Shown piece by piece: positions 17,749 through 28,271 of a DNA stretch of 64,000 nucleotides (positions are counted from its first letter, which is position 1; the number at the start of each line of letters is the position of its first letter). The translations under genes and the position numbers were made by a program. Below the pieces are notes generated by a model. That model saw nothing but the letters and a program-made list of their open reading frames with translations. It was not told where the DNA came from and searched no databases. The stretch is from Arthrobacter sp. U41. GTDB lineage: Bacteria > Actinomycetota > Actinomycetes > Actinomycetales > Micrococcaceae. The stretch spans positions 62,001-126,000 of the forward strand of contig NZ_VEGI01000003.1 in assembly GCF_007679325.1 (NCBI RefSeq), written 5' to 3'.

Positions 17749-18480
17749 TTAGGCCGGAACTGTTGCGGCTTCGGCCGCTTCTGCGCGGGGGCGGACTGTC
17801 CGCTGTTCGATGTCTTTGGCCCGGTCACTGGCCTGCACGAGGTGCTGGACGAAGACGCCGGGGGTGACGATGTGGTTCGGGTCCAGCTGCCCGGGCTCCA
17901 CGATCACTTCGGCTTCGGCCACCGTCACGGCGCCGGCCGTCGCCACCACAGGGTTGAAGTTCTGTGCCGTGTAGCGGTAGATGAGGTTGCCGTCGGTGTC
18001 GGCGGTGTGCGCGTGCACCAGGGCGACGTCGGCCTTGATGGCGCGTTCCTGGACGTACGTCTCGCCGTCGAACTCCGCGAGGGGCTTGCCTTCGGCGACC
18101 AGGGTGCCGACTCCGGTCTTGGTGTAGAACGCCGGGATCCCGGCGCCGCCGGCACGGAGGCGCTCGGCCAGGGTGCCCTGCGGGGTGAACTCCACCTCCA
18201 GCTTGCCGGCGAGGTACTGCTCGGCGAAGAGCTTGTTCTCGCCCACGTAGGAGGCGATGACCTTGCGGACCTGGCCGGCTTCGATCAGCACGCCGAGGCC
18301 CTTGCCGTCCACACCCATGTTGTTGGAGACCACCGTGAGGTCCTTGACGCCCGAATCCCGCACGGCCTCGATCAGGTCCGCCGGGATACCGCTGAGGCCA
18401 AAGCCTCCGACGGCGAGCGTCATGCCGTCCCGCAGTACGTCCTGCAGCGCGGCGGCCGCTCCGGATTTCACCTTTGACAT
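17749..18480 (-). CDS. scoA: 3-oxoacid CoA-transferase subunit A
   Basis: A 243-residue alpha subunit. The glycine-rich CoA site [17 protein letters not shown] and the family block [16 protein letters not shown] are present. [20 protein letters not shown] and [17 protein letters not shown] are also typical. It forms the first gene of the leftward operon A, B, thiolase, small protein, PucR. The promoter region is shared with the divergent IclR gene and holds a perfect 13-bp palindrome 30 bp upstream of this start. Confidence 0.9.
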   Translation of the reverse strand: MSKVKSGAAAALQDVLRDGMTLAVGGFGLSGIPADLIEAVRDSGVKDLTVVSNNMGVDGKGLGVLIEAGQVRKVIASYVGENKLFAEQYLAGKLEVEFTPQGTLAERLRAGGAGIPAFYTKTGVGTLVAEGKPLAEFDGETYVQERAIKADVALVHAHTADTDGNLIYRYTAQNFNPVVATAGAVTVAEAEVIVEPGQLDPNHIVTPGVFVQHLVQASDRAKDIEQRTVRPRAEAAEAATVPA

Positions 18481-18509
18481 CGCATCTCCTCATTGAGCTC
18501 GTGACGCAA

Positions 18510-18522
18510 TCCACGTTGTGGA
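18510..18522. promoter_or_regulatory. Operator palindrome before the CoA-transferase operon
   Basis: TCCACGTTGTGGA is a perfect palindrome (TCCAC-GTT-GTGGA), 30-42 bp before the CoA-transferase A start. A second site with the same consensus (TCCACRWTRTGGA) lies at 18630, before the divergent IclR gene. The arrangement is typical of IclR-type regulators that control themselves and a neighbour. Confidence 0.65.
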
Positions 18523-18606
18523 CCGTTCCTTTGCTGTTGGAGCCTACGGGGCCGAAAAGCAGGCTGTCAACGGGTGATTTTGGCCAGACAGCTGCCGTTT
18601 TTACAG

Positions 18607-18642
18607 TGTGGACGGTAGGCTATGCACTGTCCACAATATGGA
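18607..18642. promoter_or_regulatory. Operator cluster before the IclR gene
   Basis: TGTGGAC (18607-18613) and GTCCACA (18629-18635) form a perfect inverted repeat, and TCCACAATATGGA (18630-18642) matches the palindrome at 18510. The cluster ends 36 bp before the IclR ATG. It is probably the autoregulatory operator. Confidence 0.6.
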
Positions 18643-18678
18643 TGGTTTAGCTGGTTCCGAATAGATTTTGAGGAAAAG

Positions 18679-19455
18679 ATGACGCCACCACCGGTCCAGG
18701 GCGCGCAAGTGGTCAGCCGCGTCGCGTCCCTGTTGCGCATTGTTGGGCGGAGGCCGGAAGGATCCCCGCTGGTGGAACTCGTCAGGGAAACCGGGCTGAC
18801 CCGGCCCACCGTGCACCGGCTGCTGTCCTCGCTGGCCGCCGAGGGACTGCTGGACCAGGACCCGCTGAGCGGAAACTGGGTGCTGGGGCCGGAGATCCTG
18901 CTGATGGGATCCGTGGCCTCGGCGCGTTTCCCGCTGGAGGACATCGCCCGGCCCAGCCTCCGCCGGCTCGCCGAAGAGACCGGCGAAAGCGCGTTCTTCT
19001 CGATCCGGCGCGGCGCGGAAACGGTGTGCCTGCTCCGGGAGGAGGGAAGCTTCCCGGTGCGGTCCTTTGTATTGCACGAGGGAGTCCGCTTCCCGCTGGG
19101 GGTGGCCTCCGCCGGCACCGCCATTATGGCTTTCCTGCCCGAGGCGGAGCAGGAGGAGCTGCTGGCCGGCTGGGCCGCGCACGCCGGTGACTTCGCGGCG
19201 GCGCACACCGAGCCCCTGGTCCGGGAGAACCTGGCGAAGACGCGGCAGGCCGGTTATTCGGTGAATCCGGGGTTGGTGCTGGAAGGGAGCTGGGGGATGG
19301 GCGCTGCGGTGTTCGACCAGCGCGGCCGCCCCGCCTGGGCGCTCTCACTGACCGGGATTGAACCGCGCTTCAAAGGCGAGCGGCAGGAAATGCTGGGCCG
19401 CCTCCTGATGGACGAGGCCCACCGGATCTCCACGCTGCTGCAGGGCACCACCTAG
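18679..19455 (+). CDS. IclR-family transcriptional regulator
   Basis: A 258-residue IclR protein with an N-terminal winged helix (SPLVELVRETGLTRPTVHRL) and a C-terminal ligand-binding domain (FPLGVASAGTAIMAFLP; GYSVNPGLVLEGSWGMGAAV). I chose the ATG at 18679 because AGGAAAAG precedes it; an ATG 57 nt upstream would overlap the operator palindrome. It is divergent from the CoA-transferase operon. It likely represses or activates that operon in response to an aromatic or oxo-acid ligand. Confidence 0.9.
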   Translation: MTPPPVQGAQVVSRVASLLRIVGRRPEGSPLVELVRETGLTRPTVHRLLSSLAAEGLLDQDPLSGNWVLGPEILLMGSVASARFPLEDIARPSLRRLAEETGESAFFSIRRGAETVCLLREEGSFPVRSFVLHEGVRFPLGVASAGTAIMAFLPEAEQEELLAGWAAHAGDFAAAHTEPLVRENLAKTRQAGYSVNPGLVLEGSWGMGAAVFDQRGRPAWALSLTGIEPRFKGERQEMLGRLLMDEAHRISTLLQGTT

Positions 19456-19528
19456 GCCCTGGCTCCGACTGGGCCCTGTGGACTACCCGGCTAGGTGAGT
19501 CCCGGCGTCGCGGTTTACCAGTCTTCTG

Positions 19529-19610
19529 CCGTCCGGGGGCACATTGGCACGGACACACCTGCCCTAAGTGCCGAAACGGTCCAGCCGGGCTTCAAAGTGC
19601 CCCCGGACGG
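19529..19610. repeat. 82-bp element with 14-bp perfect inverted ends
   Basis: CCGTCCGGGGGCAC (19529-19542) and GTGCCCCCGGACGG (19597-19610) are perfect inverted repeats around 54 bp. It lies between the convergent IclR and nadE genes, 19 bp from the nadE stop. The long spacer makes a simple terminator unlikely. It resembles a miniature inverted-repeat element, or it may fold as a two-stage hairpin. No flanking target duplication is evident. Confidence 0.55.
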
Positions 19611-19629
19611 ATGACTCTCTGCGGACCGG

Positions 19630-20451
19630 TTACTTCCACCAAGTGTCGAAGATGGTGACCGGGACGGTGCGCTTGTGGCGGGTGCGGAGGTATTTGTGCT
19701 CGATGGATTCGGCCACAGCATCCGGGACCTCGCGGCCTTCGAGGTAGTCGTCGATCTGGTCATACGTGAGGCCGAGTTCGTCCTCGTCCGTGCGGCCGGG
19801 CTGGCCGTCGAGGAGGTCTGCCGTGGGGACCTTCTCCCAGACCCGGGCGGGTGCGCCGAGTTCGGCCAGCAACGCCCTGTTCTGGCGCTTGTTGAGCCCG
19901 AACAACGGCAGGATGTCCGCGCCGCCGTCGCCGAACTTGGTGAAGAACCCTGTGACGGATTCCGCGCCGTGGTCCGTTCCGATGACCAAGTAGTTGTGCT
20001 CGCCGGCGAGGGCGTACTGCGCGATCATGCGGGTGCGGGCCTTGGTGTTGCCTTTGTGGAAGTCGGAGATCCCGTTGCCCACGGTCTTCTCGAATTCGTC
20101 CTCGAACCCGTCCACTGCCGCGGAGATGTTGAACGTCCACTCCGTCTTGGCCTGGATGAAGTCGAGGGCGGCCTGGGCGTCGTCCTCGTCGTGCTGGACA
20201 CCGTAGGGGAGGCGGACCGCCACGAAGTTGGCCTCCACCCCCTCGGCTGCAAGCTCGTCGACGGCCAGCTGCGCGAGCCGGCCCGCGAGCGAGGAATCCA
20301 GGCCGCCGGAGATGCCCAGGACAAAGCCCTTGGTGTGCGTGGCCTTGAGGTAGTCCTTGAGGAACGTGACGCGTTTGCGCACCTCCCCGGCGGGGTCGAT
20401 CCGGGGCTGCACGCCCATTTCTTCAATGATCCTGGCCTGGAGTTCGCGCAT
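19630..20451 (-). CDS. nadE: NH3-dependent NAD synthetase
   Basis: NadE makes NAD from deamido-NAD, ATP and ammonia in the last step of NAD biosynthesis. The PP-loop is [14 protein letters not shown] (about residues 46-59). [38 protein letters not shown] and [20 protein letters not shown] are conserved for the family. The length of 273 residues from MRELQARII matches the short ammonia-dependent form of about 275. No glutaminase domain is present. An upstream ATG at 20478 adds nine unlikely residues. Confidence 0.95.
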   Translation of the reverse strand: MRELQARIIEEMGVQPRIDPAGEVRKRVTFLKDYLKATHTKGFVLGISGGLDSSLAGRLAQLAVDELAAEGVEANFVAVRLPYGVQHDEDDAQAALDFIQAKTEWTFNISAAVDGFEDEFEKTVGNGISDFHKGNTKARTRMIAQYALAGEHNYLVIGTDHGAESVTGFFTKFGDGGADILPLFGLNKRQNRALLAELGAPARVWEKVPTADLLDGQPGRTDEDELGLTYDQIDDYLEGREVPDAVAESIEHKYLRTRHKRTVPVTIFDTWWK

Positions 20452-20513
20452 GGAACCCAGCCTAGTCAGCAGTGTCAACCATGCTCAACTAAGTCCGAGG
20501 GCTCTTCGGACCG

Positions 20514-20626
20514 GCGCTGTGCTTTCGGACCGGCGCTGTGCTTTCGGAGGTGCGCTGTGCTTTCGGAGGTGCGCTGTGCTTTCGGACGTGCGCTGCGCTT
20601 TCGGACCGGCGCTGCGCGGATCTCCG
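20514..20626. repeat. 19-bp tandem repeat array (five units plus a partial)
   Basis: Units start at 20514, 20533, 20552, 20571 and 20590, with a degenerate sixth at 20609. The consensus is GCGCTGTGCTTTCGGANNK; variation is confined to the last three or four bases and a T/C at position 7. A truncated unit precedes at 20501. The array fills the divergent space between nadE and the FAD monooxygenase gene, ending about 80 bp before the latter. It may be a multi-site protein-binding array or a slippage product. Confidence 0.8.
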
Positions 20627-20706
20627 GCGCGCCGGTCCTAAACCGCCGCGCAGGGCGGAAACCGCAGCGAAAACCCCTCCCGCCGGGGCGTGCGCGGGCG
20701 TACCGT

Positions 20707-21954
20707 ATGGCCATGGAGACGACCGGATGCGTGGTGGTCGGCGGCGGCCCGGCCGGGATGATGCTGGGGCTGCTGCTGGCCCGTGCCGGCGTGCAGGTGA
20801 CGGTACTGGAGAAGCACGCCGATTTCTTCCGTGATTTCCGCGGCGACACCGTCCACGCCTCGACCGTCAGGCTGATCGATGAACTGGGCCTCGGCGAGGA
20901 GTTCCGCCGGCTTCCGCAAAGCCGGCTCACCAACGTCGCCTTCCCGGTCCCGGGCGGGCGGCCGGTGGTGATGGGCAACTTCGAGTCGCTGCCGCCGCCG
21001 TACAACTACGTCGCGCTGATGCCGCAGTGGGACTTCCTGAACTTCCTTGCCGACGCCGCCTCCGCAGAGCCGTCCTTCACGCTGCGGATGAGTTCCACCG
21101 CCACAGCGCTGGTCCGGAACGGCGGCCGGGTGACCGGGGTCCGCTACCGCGCCGCGGACGGAACGGAGAGCGAACTCAGGGCCGATCTTGTGGTCGCCAC
21201 CGACGGGCGGCATTCCACCTTGCGCCGCGCGGCCGGGCTTGCGCCGAAGGAGTACCGGGTGCCGTTCGACACCTGGTGGTTCCGGCTGCCGCGCTATCCC
21301 TCCGAGCAGGGTGCCGTGGCAGGAATCGTTCCCGCGTTTGGCCGGGGCGAGGCTCTGCTGGGACTCAACCGCACCGACTACTACCAGATGGGATACCTCG
21401 CGCCGAAAGGCATCGACGCCCGGATCCGCGCCGAAGGGATTGAACGCTTCCGGCAGCGGATCGCGGCCCTTCGCCCCGACCTGGCCGACCGTGTGGACGC
21501 CATCTCTTCCCTGGCGGACCTGCATTGGCTCGACGTGCGCCTGGACCGGCTGCGCCACTGGCACATCAACGGACTGCTCTGCATTGGGGACGCCGCCCAT
21601 GCGATGTCCCCGGCCGGCGGGGTAGGGATCAACCTGGCCATCCAGGACGCCGTGGCCGCCGCGGACGGATTGGCCCCGGCGCTGCTCCGCGGCACGGTGT
21701 CGCGCTCGGATCTCGCGCGGGTCGAACGACGGCGGCGGATGCCCACCGTCGTCGTGCAGACCGTCCAGCGGGTCATGCACCGCGTCCTGTTCGAGCCAAT
21801 CATGACCGGAAAACGGGCCGGGGCGCCGGGCGTCCTGTTGTTCCTGGCCCGGCACATCCCTGCCGCCGGAAGGGTGGTGCCGCGGTTCGTTGCCTTCGGA
21901 CCACGGCCCGAACACGCGCCCGCCTTCGCCCGGCGCGCCCCGCAGCGTTCATAG
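20707..21954 (+). CDS. FAD-dependent aromatic-type monooxygenase
   Basis: A 415-residue class A flavoprotein monooxygenase. The FAD ADP-binding motif is VVVGGGPAGMMLGLLLARAG. The DG motif (VVATDGRHSTLRRAAG) and GD motif (LCIGDAAHAMSPAGGVGIN) are both present. The family hydroxylates aromatics or polyketide-like molecules using NAD(P)H and O2. The start is ATG 20707 or 20713; a much longer open frame reaching back over nadE is antisense shadow. It is followed 29 bp later by a RibD-like reductase gene, likely the same transcript. Confidence 0.88.
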   Translation: MAMETTGCVVVGGGPAGMMLGLLLARAGVQVTVLEKHADFFRDFRGDTVHASTVRLIDELGLGEEFRRLPQSRLTNVAFPVPGGRPVVMGNFESLPPPYNYVALMPQWDFLNFLADAASAEPSFTLRMSSTATALVRNGGRVTGVRYRAADGTESELRADLVVATDGRHSTLRRAAGLAPKEYRVPFDTWWFRLPRYPSEQGAVAGIVPAFGRGEALLGLNRTDYYQMGYLAPKGIDARIRAEGIERFRQRIAALRPDLADRVDAISSLADLHWLDVRLDRLRHWHINGLLCIGDAAHAMSPAGGVGINLAIQDAVAAADGLAPALLRGTVSRSDLARVERRRRMPTVVVQTVQRVMHRVLFEPIMTGKRAGAPGVLLFLARHIPAAGRVVPRFVAFGPRPEHAPAFARRAPQRS

Positions 21955-21983
21955 CCGTTCGGAACACGGACAAGGAGCCGATC

Positions 21984-22571
21984 ATGGGGCAACTGGTGGT
22001 CCAGGAATTCGTCACGGCTGACGGGTTCGCGGCCAACACCAACAACGAATTCACCGCCTACGAGATGCTCGAAGGCGGCACCGCCGAGTTCGACCGCAGC
22101 CAGCTCGCCTGGCTCGAGACCGTCGACGCTATGGTGCTCGGGGCAGCCACCTACCGCATGTTCGCGGAGTTCTGGCCGACCCCGGCCGCCAGCGGGGAGA
22201 TCATCGCCCCGGCGCTGAACGGCCTCCGCCGCTTCGTGTTCTCTCGCACCCTTAGGAACGCGCCGTGGGGCAACCTGCCCGCGGCTACCGTTGAATCCGG
22301 CGATGCGGTCGAGGCGATCCGCCGGATCAAGCTCGACGTCGAGGGCACCATTGTGCTGTGGGGAAGCCTGACCCTGAGCGAGGCGTTCTTCGCGGCCGGC
22401 GAAGTGGACGCCGTGCGGCTGGTCGTTATGCCGGTCGCGATCGGCGCGGGGCGGGGTGTTTTCCCGCCCGGCCGGGAACCTGCCCTGCTGAGCCTTCGCA
22501 GCGCCAAGACCTACGACGCCGGGCTGGTCGAGCTTGAGTACGCGATCGGCGCAGGGCATACCGGGGTGTAG
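21984..22571 (+). CDS. RibD C-terminal/DHFR-like reductase
   Basis: A 195-residue dihydrofolate-reductase-fold protein (MGQLVVQEFVTADGFAANTN; MVLGAATYRMFAEFW; DVEGTIVLWGSLTLSEAF; VRLVVMPVAIGAGRGVFPP). These stand-alone RibD_C proteins bind NADPH and reduce unknown substrates. AAGGAG lies 5 nt before the ATG. A frame extending further upstream covers the monooxygenase gene and was rejected. The stop is only 10 bp from the convergent acyl-carrier-protein stop. Confidence 0.85.
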   Translation: MGQLVVQEFVTADGFAANTNNEFTAYEMLEGGTAEFDRSQLAWLETVDAMVLGAATYRMFAEFWPTPAASGEIIAPALNGLRRFVFSRTLRNAPWGNLPAATVESGDAVEAIRRIKLDVEGTIVLWGSLTLSEAFFAAGEVDAVRLVVMPVAIGAGRGVFPPGREPALLSLRSAKTYDAGLVELEYAIGAGHTGV

Positions 22572-22581
22572 CAACCGGTGT

Positions 22582-22824
22582 TCAGCCGTGGGCGGCGAGG
22601 TAGCCGATCAACCCCTTGACCGTGGCCACTTCCGGGTAGTCGCGTTCCGGAATGTCGACGCCGGTGGCCGTATCGATCGTTTCGACCAGCCGGAGGAAGT
22701 CCAGCGAGTCGAGCTCCAGGTCCTGCCGCAGCCGGGCGTCCTCGTCCACCTCGGCCAGCTCGACGTCCGGCGCCACTTTGCCGATCGCGGCCCGCACCGC
22801 GTCCCGGGCGTCCTGTTCGTTCAT
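22582..22824 (-). CDS. Acyl carrier protein
   Basis: An 80-residue ACP. The phosphopantetheine serine is Ser40 in DLELDSLDFLRLVE, and the acidic four-helix pattern is typical. It is the last gene of the operon acyl-CoA ligase, E1 alpha, E1 beta, E2, ACP, and starts 13 bp after the E2 stop. It is not near fatty-acid synthase genes. A dedicated ACP with a 2-oxoacid-dehydrogenase-type complex is unusual and suggests that an acyl group moves between lipoyl or CoA and the ACP. That role is inferred. Confidence 0.92.
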   Translation of the reverse strand: MNEQDARDAVRAAIGKVAPDVELAEVDEDARLRQDLELDSLDFLRLVETIDTATGVDIPERDYPEVATVKGLIGYLAAHG

Positions 22825-22837
22825 GGTTCCTCCTGGT

Positions 22838-24238
22838 TCACAGTTCCTCCGGCTTCTGCAGCAGCTCGTCGATCCGGGTCAGGTAGCGGCCGCCGCGAAG
22901 CCCGTCGCTGACACGGTGGTCGGCGGAAAGGGTGGCGGTAACGGCCGGCCGGACGCCCAGCAGCCCGTTCTGTGCCCACGGTTGCTCCGTGACCCGGCCG
23001 AAGCCGAGCATCGCGACCTGCGGGGGATAGATCACGCCGAACACACTCTCCACGCCCAGGTCCCCGAGGTTGGTCACGGTGATGGTGGGATCCGCCATTT
23101 CGGCGCGCTGCAGCCGCCCGGCCCGGGCCCGGCTGACAAGGTCCCGCAGCTGCTCCATCAGCATGTCCACGGCCAGGGTGTCCGCGTCGTGGATGGCGGG
23201 CGCCACGATTCCGCCCTGCCGCAGGGCCACGGCGACGCCGAGATGCACGGACGCGCTGGGCCGGAACCCGCCGTCGTCGTAAAAGCCGTTGACCTCCGGC
23301 ACGTCTTTGGCCGCGAGCGCCGCGGCCTTGAGCAGCAGCGCCGAGGGGACCAGCCGGGACGCCACCGGCCGCTGCGCGTTGACGGACTGCATCCATTCGA
23401 CGGCGGCGCGCAGGTCCAGGGTGGTGCTCAGGTAGTAGTGGGGGATGGTCTTCTTTGACCGTGACATGAGGGCGCCGACCGCGCGTCGCAGGCTGGCGAC
23501 GCGCTCGCGGGCGTCCGGGCTCTTCCCCGGTGGCGGCGCTTCGGGCTCCTGTTCCTGCGGGGGAGCGGACCCGGCGGGAGCCCCGGCTTCCGCCCGGCTG
23601 CCCGCGGCGTGCTGCACGTCCGCCACTGTCACGGCACCCTCCGGGCCCGTGCCGCTGACACCGGACAGCTCGACGCCGAGCTCCGCGGCGAGCCGACGGG
23701 CCCGCGGGGAGGACCGCACGCGTCCGGCGGACGGCCTCGCCGCCACTGCATGCTCCACGTCCGCCCGCGTGACGGCGCCGCCTTTACCGGTGCCGTGGAT
23801 CCTGGCCGTATCAACCCCGAGCCGGTGGGCCAGATGCCGCACCGGAGGGGCGATGGGTGGCGCCTCCCCGGGAGAGGCCTGCACTGCGGTGGCCCGGACC
23901 GGGGCCGCCGCGGCAACAGACGGCTCGGCGGCAGCCGCCGGCGATGCAGCAACAGATGGCGCCGGGGCAACAGATGGCGCGGGGGCAACCGGCTGGGCCG
24001 GGGCCCCCACCTCAGCCGGGGTCGGGGTGATCCGGGCCAGCGGGGTTCCGATCGGTACTGTTTCGCCGGGGTCCACCAGCAGCTCGGCCACCACTCCCTC
24101 CTGGAAGGACTCCACATCCATCACTGTCTTGTCCGTGTCCACCACCGCCACGAGATCGCCGCGGCGGACATAGTCGCCGGGCTTGACCAGCCACTCGACG
24201 ATTTTGCCGTGCTCCATGTCGGCCCCGAGCGATGGCAT
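22838..24238 (-). CDS. Dihydrolipoamide acyltransferase (E2) with two subunit-binding domains
   Basis: A 466-residue E2 component. Lipoyl domain at residues 1-75 with Lys37 in DTDKTVMDVES; Ala/Pro linker 76-128; a peripheral subunit-binding domain at about 131-166 (RHLAHRLGVDTARIHGTGKG); a second at about 177-212 (ARRLAAELGVELSGVSGTGP); catalytic domain from about 240 with the active-site SADHRVSDG (His441). Most E2 proteins have one subunit-binding domain. The start (ATG 24238) lies 7 nt past the E1 beta stop. The acyl group transferred is unknown; acetoin-dehydrogenase-like acetyl transfer is one possibility. Confidence 0.93.
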   Translation of the reverse strand: MPSLGADMEHGKIVEWLVKPGDYVRRGDLVAVVDTDKTVMDVESFQEGVVAELLVDPGETVPIGTPLARITPTPAEVGAPAQPVAPAPSVAPAPSVAASPAAAAEPSVAAAAPVRATAVQASPGEAPPIAPPVRHLAHRLGVDTARIHGTGKGGAVTRADVEHAVAARPSAGRVRSSPRARRLAAELGVELSGVSGTGPEGAVTVADVQHAAGSRAEAGAPAGSAPPQEQEPEAPPPGKSPDARERVASLRRAVGALMSRSKKTIPHYYLSTTLDLRAAVEWMQSVNAQRPVASRLVPSALLLKAAALAAKDVPEVNGFYDDGGFRPSASVHLGVAVALRQGGIVAPAIHDADTLAVDMLMEQLRDLVSRARAGRLQRAEMADPTITVTNLGDLGVESVFGVIYPPQVAMLGFGRVTEQPWAQNGLLGVRPAVTATLSADHRVSDGLRGGRYLTRIDELLQKPEEL

Positions 24239-24245
24239 CAGGAAA

Positions 24246-25226
24246 TCACCCACCGGCGCTGACCGCCTGCCTGGACGCCGTGATGATCCTGTCCACAGAC
24301 GGCAGGGCCGCCAGCTCCATATGCTTCGAATAGGGGATGGGCACCTCGGCGCTGCAGACCCGGCCCACCGGAGCATCCAGGTCATAGAACGCGTTCTCGG
24401 TGATCCGGGCGCTGATTTCGGCGGAAATGCTCCCGCTGCGCCACCCTTCGTCCACCACCACGGCACGGTGGGTCCTGCGGACGGAGGCGAGGATGGAGGC
24501 CTCGTCCAGCGGACGGAGCGTGCGCAGGTCCAGCACCTCGGCGTCGATGCCCTCGGCCGCGAGTTGCCCTGCGGCGTCCAGCACGGCGGGAAGCGTGCCG
24601 CCGTAGGTGATCAGCGTGATGTCGGCGCCGGGTCGCCGGACAGCAGCCGTGTCGATGTCCACGGGGCCGGCGTCGTCGTCGAGCTCCCCGGTCACGTTGT
24701 AGAGCGAGCCGTGTTCGAAGATCAGCACCGGATCCGGGTCCTGAAGCGCGGGCCACACCATCCCGCGGGCGTCGGCCAGAGTTGCCGGGGCCAGGATGCG
24801 CAGCCCGGGGATGTGCGCGAACCAGCCCTCCAAGCTGTGCGAGTGCTGGGCGCCGAGCTGGCGCCCGGCGCCGGTGGTCATCCGGATCACGATGGGCACA
24901 TTGAACTGCCCGCCGGACATGTGCAGCAGGCTCGCCGCGTTGTTCACGATCTGGTCCAGGGCCAGCAGGCTGAAATTGACGGTCATGATCTCCACGATGG
25001 GTCGCATCCCGCCCAGGGCCGCGCCGATGCCGGCGCCGACGAAGCCGGACTCGGAGAGCGGAGTGTCGCGGATGCGCTCCGGGCCGAACTCCTCCAGCAG
25101 GCCCAGGCTCACGGCGAAGGACCCGCCGTAGGCCCCGACGTCCTCGCCCATCAGGAAGACCCGTTCGTCGCGGATCATGGCGTCGCGGATCCCGGCGCGG
25201 AGCGCCTCGCGGTAGCTGGACTTCAT
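24246..25226 (-). CDS. 2-oxoacid/acetoin dehydrogenase E1 beta subunit
   Basis: A 326-residue transketolase-type beta subunit. [55 protein letters not shown] and [20 protein letters not shown] are the usual conserved blocks. The C-terminal domain has [20 protein letters not shown]. With E1 alpha it decarboxylates a 2-oxo acid or cleaves acetoin on thiamine diphosphate and loads the acyl group on the E2 lipoyl arm. The ATG overlaps the E1 alpha stop (ATGA). A longer frame upstream is shadow of E1 alpha. Confidence 0.93.
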   Translation of the reverse strand: MKSSYREALRAGIRDAMIRDERVFLMGEDVGAYGGSFAVSLGLLEEFGPERIRDTPLSESGFVGAGIGAALGGMRPIVEIMTVNFSLLALDQIVNNAASLLHMSGGQFNVPIVIRMTTGAGRQLGAQHSHSLEGWFAHIPGLRILAPATLADARGMVWPALQDPDPVLIFEHGSLYNVTGELDDDAGPVDIDTAAVRRPGADITLITYGGTLPAVLDAAGQLAAEGIDAEVLDLRTLRPLDEASILASVRRTHRAVVVDEGWRSGSISAEISARITENAFYDLDAPVGRVCSAEVPIPYSKHMELAALPSVDRIITASRQAVSAGG

Positions 25227-26220
25227 GGCGCGCTCCGCTCGCTGTAGACGAAGCGGGTCAGGTCCTCCACGGGTTCGAGGGTCCCGGCTTCGGCGAACTC
25301 GACGGCGGCGCTGACCTCCGCGTCGGCCTCGGCCTGCAGCTGGTCCCACTCCTGGGCGGAGAGCTGGCCGGCGGCCTCCATGGTGGCGCGCAGCAGGGTG
25401 ATGGGGTCGCGTTCGAGCCACTGGGCCACTTCGGCTTTGTCGCGGTACCGTTCCGGGTCGAACATCGAGTGCGCCCGGAACCGGTAGGTGCGCAGCTCCA
25501 GGAAGTGCGGTCCGCCGCCGGCGCGCACTGCCTCGACGGCGCGGCGCGCGGCGTCCTCGACGGCGAGGACGTCCATGCCGTCCACGGCCCACGCCGCGAT
25601 TTCGTAGCTGGCGGCCTTGAGCGCCATGTCCGTCTGGGATTCCGAGCGGCCCAGCGCGGTGCCCATCGCGTACAGGTTGTTTTCGCAGCAGAACAGCACG
25701 GGGAGCTGCCAGAGCGCGGCGAGATTGAGGCTCTCGTGGAATTCGCCTTCCGCGACGGCGCCTTCGCCGAAGAAGCACACGGTGGCGCGGGAGCGGCCGC
25801 TCATCTTGTCGGCGAGCGCCATGCCGACGGCGAGCGGCAGCCCGCCGGCGACGATCGCGTTGCCTCCGTAGAAGCGTGTGGCGGCGTCGAAGAGATGCAT
25901 CGATCCGCCGCGGCCCCGGCAGCAGCCCTCGACGTGGCCGTACATCTCGGCGAGGATCGCCCCGGCGGGAACCCCGCGGAGCAGGGCATGGCCGTGCTCC
26001 CGGTAGGTCGCGAGGATGGCGTCCTCCGGTTCCAGCGATTCCAGGACGCCGGCCGCGACGGCTTCCTCACCGATGTAGACATGCAGGAAGCCTCGGATCT
26101 TGGCGGCGCTGTAGAGCTCGACGCACTTCTCCTCAAGCCTCCGGACACGCAGCATCTGCAGCAGCAGATGCCGGCCGTGGGCCGGGTCCAGCGCGCGGGG
26201 CGGAGGCTCGAGCGGCCCGG

Positions 26221-26224
<4 letters not shown>
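25223..26224 (-). CDS. 2-oxoacid/acetoin dehydrogenase E1 alpha subunit
   Basis: A 333-residue alpha subunit that binds thiamine diphosphate. The family blocks [39 protein letters not shown] and the cofactor motif [17 protein letters not shown]... ending in CENN are present, with GEG in place of the usual [18 protein letters not shown] is the usual phosphorylation-loop-like region. The subunit size matches acetoin dehydrogenase AcoA and the short pyruvate dehydrogenase alpha. The ATG overlaps the ligase stop (ATGA). Confidence 0.93.
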
Positions 26225-28116
<1,892 letters not shown>

Positions 28117-28271
28117 GGTTCCATCGGACTCCTGCCCGGCGTGGGTGCCTAGAGGAAAAAGGCCCGGCGGAGAAAGGCCCGGCGCATCCGTCCCCGGGCC
28201 GTCCGGAGCCGGCCCGACATCTAACGGGCCGGCTGGAAGTCCTGAACCGCCCAGCCACTAAACTGGGTCCC

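Noticed and set aside
18622..18678. Earlier ATG for the IclR regulator
   Set aside because: It would place an operator palindrome inside the coding region and lacks a ribosome site; ATG 18679 has AGGAAAAG.
20514..20608. CRISPR array
   Set aside because: Units are directly tandem with no spacers and no cas genes are nearby.
19675..20706. Very long open frame leading into the FAD monooxygenase
   Set aside because: It is antisense to nadE and crosses a noncoding repeat array; the flavoprotein begins at MAMETT (20707).
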